Assembly (NCBI GenBank): GCA_934131055.1 | Contig: CAKOZB010000092.1 | Span: 1 to 5,383, forward strand | Length of the DNA stretch: 5,383 bases | Direction: 5' to 3' | Origin: an uncultured Clostridia bacterium | GTDB lineage: Bacteria; Bacillota; Clostridia; TANB77; CAG-508 | In this document: in pieces, positions 1-4,688 of the stretch | Layout of the letters: each line of letters opens with the position of its first letter | Position numbering within the stretch: the stretch's first letter is position 1 | Position numbers and translations under genes: made by a program | Notes under the pieces: generated by a model | Database searches by the model: none | What the model was told of the DNA's origin: nothing | What the model saw: the letters and a program-made list of their open reading frames with translations, nothing else

Positions 1-29
1 AAAACTTTATTAAACAATCAGTAAATATT

Positions 30-599
30 TTACCTATCATTTCTTAAATTATACAAAGCTTTTTTAAAACTTCCATCTAAAATTTTACTTAACTTTTCTA
101 TTATTTCTTTTGGGCTTTCCTTCATGCCTTCTTCTATCCAATTCTGAATTATTCCTACAAATGAATATCTATAAAATGTAGCTATAAAAGCTTTATCTTC
201 GTCTTGTACTTTTATGCTTTCTTTTTCCGCTTCTTCATCAATTACATTTTTCAATAATTTATCAGTCTGTTCATATATAAATTTGTTTACATATTTTCTA
301 CTGATTGAATTATATGTATTTTTCACAAAGTCCTTATTATCTAACACATAATTAAAAATGCTAAGAAATCCTTCCTGCCACTTTTCATATGTATCTTTAT
401 CGTGAATAATTGGTTTAATAACCTCATTAGTATATATCCACTCTATCAAATCATATACATCTGCAAAATGATAATAAAAAGTTTGTCTCTTTACTCCACA
501 GTCATCTGTTATATCCTTAATAGATATTTTTGTTAATTCTTTTTGAGACAGCAACTTCTTTAAAGATGTGGCTAATGCTCTTTTCGTAATTTCCGACAT
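30..599 (-). CDS. TetR/AcrR-family transcriptional regulator (DhaS-like C-terminal domain)
   Basis: This is a 189-residue protein, the usual length for a one-domain TetR repressor. Residues 1-56 form the DNA-binding domain: a helix (KRALATSLKKLLSQK), then ISIKDITDDCGVKRQTFYYHF, the standard TetR helix-turn-helix ending in the T-F-Y-x-H-F signature. The rest is a helical ligand/dimer domain. Its end, with YRYSFVGIIQNWIEEGMKESP, matches the pattern of the C-terminal domain seen in DhaS-like regulators of Firmicutes. The ATG at 597-599 is preceded by AGAGG (606-610) at 6 bases. That site overlaps the stop codon of the hydrolase gene, only 10 bases upstream, so the two are almost certainly co-transcribed. 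The regulator probably controls its own operon, including the hydrolase. The ligand is unknown; nothing in the sequence shows it is a dihydroxyacetone-kinase regulator. The family call is firm, the target is inference. Confidence 0.9.
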   Translation of the reverse strand: MSEITKRALATSLKKLLSQKELTKISIKDITDDCGVKRQTFYYHFADVYDLIEWIYTNEVIKPIIHDKDTYEKWQEGFLSIFNYVLDNKDFVKNTYNSISRKYVNKFIYEQTDKLLKNVIDEEAEKESIKVQDEDKAFIATFYRYSFVGIIQNWIEEGMKESPKEIIEKLSKILDGSFKKALYNLRNDR

Positions 600-609
600 A
601 CTGTACCTC

Positions 610-1515
610 TTATCCTATAAAATCTAATATATCTTTATATACAAGATTGCTTTCTTTTTCATTTAATATTTCATGTCTCATTCCATCATATAGTTTATTC
701 TGTATATTATTATAGCCTAGAGTTTTTAGAAAATCTTGGCTTTCTAGCCATTTCTCTTTATTCATTATAACAGGATCGTTGCTTCCAGCTATAAACAATA
801 TTGGTAAATTTTTATTATTTAATTTCCAGCCGTTTTTATCATAAATATCTATCATCAAACTAAATAAATTTTGAAAACCATTTGCTGTAAATATAAATCC
901 ACATAATTCATCTTTATCATATTTGTTTACAGTGTCTTCATTATCACAAATCCATGAATTTTCAGATTTTTCTTTCTTAGAACTATAGCTTCCAAAAGCA
1001 AGCTTTTGTATGAATTTACTTCTATATTTTTCTCCTTTTAACTTTTCTACAAGTTTTGCAACATTTAATCCTACCTTTGCATATTTGTTTCTACTTGGCG
1101 AACCACAAACAATTAACTTATCTATCTCGTCATCATATTTTTTTATATATTTCCTAACTACCATTGAACCCATACTGTGCCCAAATAGCACAAGAGGTTT
1201 GTTTGGATATTGTTCCTTCATTAGCTTTGTTATTTGATGCAAATCTTCTACTATATATTCAGCACTATTATCATAAAAATAGCCCAAATCATCATTGTTT
1301 TTTACACTTTTTCCATGTCCTCTATGGTCATTTATAACCGTAACATATCCATTCTGCGCTAGATATTCCATAAACTTATAATAACGTTCTTTATGTTCTG
1401 CCATACCATGTGATATTTGAAAAATTCCTTTTATTTCGTTCTCGGGTTCAAACACAGTTACATCTAAATTTAAACCATCACACTCAGATTTTACAGTAAA
1501 CATTTTCTTATTCAC
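610..1515 (-). CDS. alpha/beta hydrolase, monoacylglycerol lipase / lysophospholipase type
   Basis: This 301-residue protein belongs to the Hydrolase_4 (serine aminopeptidase S33-like) group of alpha/beta hydrolases. Visible landmarks are the oxyanion-hole segment SHGMAEHKERY (35-45), DHRGHGKS (63-70), the nucleophile elbow GHSMG with Ser114, the acid Asp247 in GSNDPV, and His281 in GMRHEILNE. The catalytic triad is complete and the length is normal. No signal peptide is present, so it should act in the cytoplasm on monoacylglycerols, lysophospholipids or similar esters; the real substrate is not shown. The start is a GTG at 1513-1515, chosen because AAGGAGA (1524-1530) lies 8 bases upstream. 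The next in-frame ATG (1501-1503, residue 5) would be too far away. It is followed after 10 bases by the TetR-family gene, which probably regulates it. Confidence 0.88.
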   Translation of the reverse strand: MNKKMFTVKSECDGLNLDVTVFEPENEIKGIFQISHGMAEHKERYYKFMEYLAQNGYVTVINDHRGHGKSVKNNDDLGYFYDNSAEYIVEDLHQITKLMKEQYPNKPLVLFGHSMGSMVVRKYIKKYDDEIDKLIVCGSPSRNKYAKVGLNVAKLVEKLKGEKYRSKFIQKLAFGSYSSKKEKSENSWICDNEDTVNKYDKDELCGFIFTANGFQNLFSLMIDIYDKNGWKLNNKNLPILFIAGSNDPVIMNKEKWLESQDFLKTLGYNNIQNKLYDGMRHEILNEKESNLVYKDILDFIG

Positions 1516-1523
1516 TTATCATT

Positions 1524-1530
1524 TCTCCTT
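1524..1530 (-). promoter_or_regulatory. ribosome binding site deciding a GTG start
   Basis: AAGGAGA on the minus strand, 8 bases before the GTG at 1513-1515. The ATG four codons later would be 20 bases from this site, so GTG is the better start for the hydrolase. Confidence 0.75.
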
Positions 1531-1547
1531 TCCAACAGTCAACTAAA

Positions 1548-1586
1548 ATTATATATTGTTTATATCATATAAAACGCTAATTTAAA
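1548..1586 (-). promoter_or_regulatory. weak candidate promoter for the hydrolase/TetR pair
   Basis: Reading the minus strand, TTTAAA (1581-1586) and TATAAA (1559-1564) are 16 bases apart, and the -10 is preceded by TG plus one base, as in an extended -10. An alternative -10, TATAAT (1548-1553), has no convincing -35. The region is almost pure A/T, so chance matches are likely. The promoter would start inside the tail of the upstream yolD-like gene. This is inference from motif matches only. Confidence 0.35.
1559..1573. promoter_or_regulatory. 15-base palindrome, possible TetR-family operator
   Basis: TTTATAT-C-ATATAAA is a perfect 7-1-7 inverted repeat. It covers the candidate -10 of the hydrolase/TetR pair, which is where an autoregulating TetR repressor would be expected to bind. 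It is made of A/T apart from its centre, so it could easily arise by chance in this AT-rich gap. Confidence 0.25.
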
Positions 1587-1590
1587 AGCT

Positions 1591-1992
1591 TTATAATATA
1601 ATTTCTATTATATCTTCCATTTTTATTACTTTACCATCATTCAATGTGATAATGTTTTTTATATCATCAATCTTTTTTACTAATCCTGTTGTTGTTTCGT
1701 ATTTTCCTCCTTGCTTTTTAACGTCTTTCACAAAAAAAGTTATTGATATTTGTTGGCTGGGATTTTGTTTAATATAACTTAGTTTTTTATTTATATCGTT
1801 TCGTATTTCATCTGTTACTTCTATTTGGTTTTCTGTTACTCTAGCCACTTCACTTACTTCATCTTCATATCCTGTTACAGCAGAAAATGGAGCAAACTGT
1901 GCAGACCTTGTTTCCAGACTCATACGTGGATGTGTTTTTGAAACATGGTGCTCCAAGTTTATTATGTCATCATATTTATGTTCAATTCTCAT
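1591..1992 (-). CDS. YolD-like family protein, partner of the Y-family polymerase
   Basis: This 133-residue protein matches the YolD-like family by its N-terminal signature: YDDIINLEHHVSKTHPRMS (7-25), followed by RSAQFAPFSAVTGYEDEVSEVAR (29-51, shown in full here only as key positions R29, Q32-F33, P35-F36, G41-Y42). The C-terminal half looks like small beta strands (TTGLVKKIDDIKNIITLNDGK) and has no catalytic motif I recognise. Genes of this family usually sit next to UvrX/YqjW-type Y-family polymerases in Firmicutes and have been proposed to play an accessory, UmuD-like role; the biochemistry is not settled. The start ATG (1990-1992) has GGAGGT (2001-2006) at 8 bases. The polymerase gene ends 27 bases upstream, so both should be on one SOS-induced transcript, polymerase first. 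Confidence 0.88.
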   Translation of the reverse strand: MRIEHKYDDIINLEHHVSKTHPRMSLETRSAQFAPFSAVTGYEDEVSEVARVTENQIEVTDEIRNDINKKLSYIKQNPSQQISITFFVKDVKKQGGKYETTTGLVKKIDDIKNIITLNDGKVIKMEDIIEIIL

Positions 1993-2019
1993 GGTACTAT
2001 ACCTCCGCTTTACTTTTCT

Positions 2020-3522
2020 CTATTCCTGATGTCCTCCAATCTGCCCATTTCTCTGTATTGTTGTAGCATCTTCTTCTAAGTCCATTCCTTTTATTATTGC
2101 ATTTTTACCGAATTTATTCTTTAAATCTATAATTGTACTCTGAATTCTTCTTTCTTTTTCTAATTTTACTTTTTCCTCTTTTTCTTTCTCTGCTAACTTT
2201 CCATAATTAGTAAATAAATTTACCTGTTCATATTTATTTTCTTGTTCTAATTCTTTTTCATCTGTCAAATTTCCAACAGTCAAATATATCTTTCTTATTA
2301 ACAAATTTCTATTTATTATTTCATCATACAAATGAACAAATCCTTCACTAATTATTCTTGTAGAATATGTTTTTTTATCTAGTCTAAATGTTCCATGTGC
2401 TGGTTTTGGAACTTTTCTTCCATATCTGTCTTCTTTTATCTCTCCATTATAATTCTTACTGAATTTTGCATTTTTTAAATTTTCTACATCATACTCTACC
2501 GTAAGAACCAACATGTCTGTAACAAAATGTTTCTGCACCATGTCTAAGACAATTTCATTTGCCATTTCCTTTATTATAAGTCTGGACTGCTCATAATTGT
2601 ATGGGCAATGAAGCACCTGACCAGAACACAAGCTTCTATTTGCTGGCTTACATTCTTTAATACTCTTTATAGTAGCACATTCCCAACCCCAACTATGGTC
2701 AATTAATAATTCGGCATTTACTCCGAATAATTTATATAATAATTCTTCATTGTCTACTGAACATCTTGCTACGTCTCCCATTGTAAACATTCTGTATTTT
2801 TCTAATCTTTTTGCATAGCCTTTACCTACTCTCCAAAAATCTGTAATTGGTCTATGGTTCCATAACTTTTCTCTAAAACTTTTTTCATCTAGTTCTGCAA
2901 TTCTAACTCCATATTTATCAGGGTCAACGTGTTTTGCCATAACATCCATTGCAACCTTACACAAGAAGAGATTAGTTCCTATTCCAGCAGTTGCAGTAAT
3001 CCCAGTAGTTTCGTATACATCATGTATTATTTTCGTAACAAGCTCTCTAGGAGTAAGCTTATACGTATTTAAATAACTAGTTAAATCGCAAAATATTTCA
3101 TCTATAGAATATGGAAATATGTCTTCTGAAGAAACATATTTTAAATATATGTTATAAATTTTGGCACTGTACTCCATATATGATGTCATGTGTGGTGGTG
3201 CAATTATGTAGTCTAATTCTAGGTTTTTATTTTGCTTTAATTCTATATCGTCATAAGATTTTCCTGTAAAAATATTTTGAAAAGCCCACCTTTTCCTATC
3301 ATTATTTATATTTTTTACTTTTTGCATAACTTCAAAAAGCCTCGCTCTACCAGGCAATCCATATGCCTTTAAACTTGGCGAAATAGCTAAGCATATTGTC
3401 TTTTCAGTTCTTGTATTATCTGCCACCACCAAATTTGTTGTAAGTGGATCTAGATTTCTTTTTCTGCATTCTACCGATGCAAAGAAAGATTTTAAATCTA
3501 TTGCAGCATATATCCTTTCCAT
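2020..3522 (-). CDS. Y-family translesion DNA polymerase, UmuC/UvrX (YqjW) type
   Basis: This 500-residue protein is an error-prone polymerase that copies past damaged bases. The palm carries the metal-binding Asp9 in AIDLKSFFASVE with Glu18, and the SIDE motif with Asp141-Glu142; all catalytic acids are present. ISPSLKAYGLPGRARLFEV (48-66) is the conserved finger region. A helix-hairpin-helix stretch (TDFWRVGKGYAKRLEKY, 227-243) and the little-finger domain follow. QVNLF (433-437) fits the beta-clamp binding consensus. A charged helix (441-460) leads to the conserved tail FGKNAIIKGMDLEEDAT...IGGHQE typical of Gram-positive UvrX/YqjW proteins. The ATG at 3520-3522 is preceded by GAGAAGG at 6 bases. 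Length is somewhat longer than DinB and typical for the UmuC/UvrX group. A YolD-like gene follows 27 bases downstream. A LexA box over the promoter indicates SOS control. Host chromosome or a resident mobile element are both possible locations. Confidence 0.94.
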   Translation of the reverse strand: MERIYAAIDLKSFFASVECRKRNLDPLTTNLVVADNTRTEKTICLAISPSLKAYGLPGRARLFEVMQKVKNINNDRKRWAFQNIFTGKSYDDIELKQNKNLELDYIIAPPHMTSYMEYSAKIYNIYLKYVSSEDIFPYSIDEIFCDLTSYLNTYKLTPRELVTKIIHDVYETTGITATAGIGTNLFLCKVAMDVMAKHVDPDKYGVRIAELDEKSFREKLWNHRPITDFWRVGKGYAKRLEKYRMFTMGDVARCSVDNEELLYKLFGVNAELLIDHSWGWECATIKSIKECKPANRSLCSGQVLHCPYNYEQSRLIIKEMANEIVLDMVQKHFVTDMLVLTVEYDVENLKNAKFSKNYNGEIKEDRYGRKVPKPAHGTFRLDKKTYSTRIISEGFVHLYDEIINRNLLIRKIYLTVGNLTDEKELEQENKYEQVNLFTNYGKLAEKEKEEKVKLEKERRIQSTIIDLKNKFGKNAIIKGMDLEEDATTIQRNGQIGGHQE

Positions 3523-3567
3523 AAATAACCTTCTCTCTTTATTTTCAACTCTATTATTCTAACAAAA

Positions 3568-3596
3568 AGTATATCATATTTTTGACTGTTTGTAAA
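3568..3596 (-). promoter_or_regulatory. promoter of the polymerase/yolD-like operon
   Basis: On the minus strand, TTTACA (3591-3596, -35) and TATACT (3568-3573, -10) are separated by exactly 17 bases. TGA just before the -10 gives an extended -10. Transcription should start near 3561, about 38 bases before the polymerase ATG. Each hexamer has one mismatch to the sigma-A consensus, so the unrepressed promoter should be strong. Confidence 0.8.
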
Positions 3597-3606
3597 CATA
3601 TGTTCG
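3593..3606 (-). promoter_or_regulatory. LexA (SOS) operator
   Basis: The minus strand reads CGAACATATGTTTA. It matches 13 of 14 positions of the Bacillus-type SOS box CGAACRNRYGTTYC; only the last base differs. It overlaps the -35 hexamer of the polymerase promoter by four bases, a position where bound LexA would block RNA polymerase. Together with the gene it precedes, this makes SOS regulation very likely. Confidence 0.85.
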
Positions 3607-3683
3607 TTATTTTTTTATGTCTTATTATGTCGAATTATTGTTCTTTTTGTGATACGATTATCCTATTTTTTAGCGTTTTTTCG

Positions 3684-3713
3684 TTGTTTTTAATTGGTAA
3701 AATATGGTATAGT
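3684..3713 (+). promoter_or_regulatory. promoter of the sortase gene
   Basis: TTGTTT (3684-3689) and TATAGT (3708-3713) are 18 bases apart, with TGG before the -10 giving an extended -10. Predicted start is near 3720, leaving a leader of about 70 bases. The promoter lies downstream of the far-upstream in-frame ATG at 3582, which argues against that longer reading. It is about 80 bases from the LexA box, so SOS control of the sortase is unlikely. Confidence 0.65.
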
Positions 3714-3734
3714 TTGTCATATTATGGTAGATTC

Positions 3735-3758
3735 TGTAATAGACGATTATCTATTACA
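3735..3758. repeat. perfect inverted repeat in the sortase leader (9-6-9)
   Basis: The arms TGTAATAGA (3735-3743) and TCTATTACA (3750-3758) are perfectly complementary around the 6-base loop CGATTA. The repeat lies about 15 bases after the predicted transcription start and 17 bases before the sortase ribosome binding site. No T-run follows, so it is not an intrinsic terminator. It could be an operator for a dimeric regulator or a leader hairpin affecting translation or mRNA life. I do not recognise it as a known operator. Confidence 0.6.
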
Positions 3759-3775
3759 AAAATTTCCACTCAATT

Positions 3776-3782
3776 AAGGAGG
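3776..3782 (+). promoter_or_regulatory. ribosome binding site fixing the sortase start
   Basis: AAGGAGG, 6 bases before the ATG at 3789-3791. This near-perfect site, together with the promoter at 3684-3713, shows that translation begins at 3789 and not at the in-frame ATG at 3582. Confidence 0.9.
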
Positions 3783-3788
3783 ATTATC

Positions 3789-4598
3789 ATGAAAATCACA
3801 GAAAAAACTCGCAAATTCATTCGGTCTATCGCACTTATAGTATTACCCATCACGCTCATACTATCACTTTCTTCTGTAATTTTGAAGGTGTACACTCAAT
3901 ATACAGAAGATAAACTTTTTAAAGAATTGTCCGAAAACATTTCTGTTGTAGAGAAAGTACACGATGAACATTCCATTGATAGCTCTGTATCAAGTACAAA
4001 TTCCGAGAACGTAACCCCTGCCATTTTATCAGAGTATTCTGAATTGCACAACGAAAATCCAGATTTATATGGTTGGCTTCAAATTAATGATACAGTTATA
4101 GACTATCCGGTAATGTACTCTCCATATGACCCTCAGCTGTATTTGTACAAGAATTTTTATAAGGAAGATTCGAAATCTGGTACTCCTTTTATTCTAACAC
4201 CCAGCAGTACAAATACCATTATATATGGGCATAATATGAAGAACGCATCAATGTTTAGCTCTTTATTAAAATATAAAGATATTGAATTTTGGAAAACTCA
4301 TCGATATATTACATTCAATACTTTAACATCTAAAGGAATTTACGAAATTTCCATTGTAGCAAACGAAATAGTTTATTATGATGAATCAAAAATACCTGAT
4401 GGTGCATATCTTTTTTATAAACATTCTAACTTGGATAGCAAAGGAGATTTTGATGAGTACGTAAATGAATTAAAAAAAAATTCGTATTTTGATAGTAACA
4501 TTTCATTGGATTATGGAGATGAATTGCTTACATTAGTAACATGTGATTATGTTCAAGAAAATTCTAGATTAGTTGTAGTAGCTAAAAAAATTAATTAA
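3789..4598 (+). CDS. class B sortase (cysteine transpeptidase)
   Basis: This 269-residue membrane-bound enzyme cuts a C-terminal sorting motif in a surface protein and joins the protein to the cell wall. After a basic N-terminus (KITEKTRKFIR) there is one membrane anchor (about 12-33), then a variable linker to about residue 78, then the sortase domain. Class B landmarks are NPDLYGWLQINDTVIDYPV (90-108), YLYKNFYKEDSKSGTPFI, IIYGHNM with His148, MFSSLLKYKD, TLVTC with Cys252, and SRLVVVAK with Arg260. The His-Cys-Arg triad is complete and the length is normal for the class. The segment between GTPFI and the catalytic His (LTPSSTNT) lacks the Asp usually found after the GxxF of SrtB proteins. 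The convergent downstream gene encodes a VPKTG surface protein, a possible substrate. A strong hairpin follows the stop. Transcription is from its own promoter with an inverted repeat in the leader. Confidence 0.93.
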   Translation: MKITEKTRKFIRSIALIVLPITLILSLSSVILKVYTQYTEDKLFKELSENISVVEKVHDEHSIDSSVSSTNSENVTPAILSEYSELHNENPDLYGWLQINDTVIDYPVMYSPYDPQLYLYKNFYKEDSKSGTPFILTPSSTNTIIYGHNMKNASMFSSLLKYKDIEFWKTHRYITFNTLTSKGIYEISIVANEIVYYDESKIPDGAYLFYKHSNLDSKGDFDEYVNELKKNSYFDSNISLDYGDELLTLVTCDYVQENSRLVVVAKKIN

Positions 4599-4615
4599 TT
4601 TTTTATTATTGAAAG

Positions 4616-4640
4616 AACCCAGTTCATATGAACTGGGTTT
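4616..4640 (+). terminator. intrinsic terminator after the sortase, possibly two-way
   Basis: A perfect 24-base inverted repeat (4616-4639) has arms AACCCAGTTC and GAACTGGGTT around an ATAT loop, so a 10-bp stem with a GC-rich middle. It begins 17 bases after the sortase stop. On the plus strand the stem runs into a T-rich stretch (TTTAGTTTGTATT). On the minus strand a T-run comes only about 25 bases later, so it may stop the convergent surface-protein transcript less efficiently. Confidence 0.8.
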
Positions 4641-4648
4641 AGTTTGTA

Positions 4649-4676
4649 TTATGACTCTATATTATTAGAGTTATAA
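4649..4676 (+). other. second, AT-rich hairpin in the convergent gap
   Basis: TTATGACTCTA (4649-4659) and TAGAGTTATAA (4666-4676) can pair over 11 bp with a 6-base loop, including one G-U pair in plus-strand RNA. In minus-strand RNA that position is an A-C mismatch. It may be a back-up terminator or a 3'-end stabiliser for the sortase mRNA. No good T-run follows it, so its role is uncertain. Confidence 0.35.
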
Positions 4677-4688
4677 GAATTTTATAAG

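Noticed and set aside
1010..1237. A plus-strand 75-codon hydrophobic frame opposite the hydrolase
   Set aside because: It lies fully within the well-supported hydrolase gene, has no initiation signals and resembles nothing I know.
3582..3788. A 69-residue N-terminal extension of the sortase starting at the ATG at 3582, with Cys-rich hydrophobic sequence
   Set aside because: The start at 3789 has AAGGAGG at 6 bases and the sortase promoter lies inside the extension. The extra region also holds the divergent SOS promoter. Its hydrophobic look is what AT-rich intergenic DNA gives when translated.
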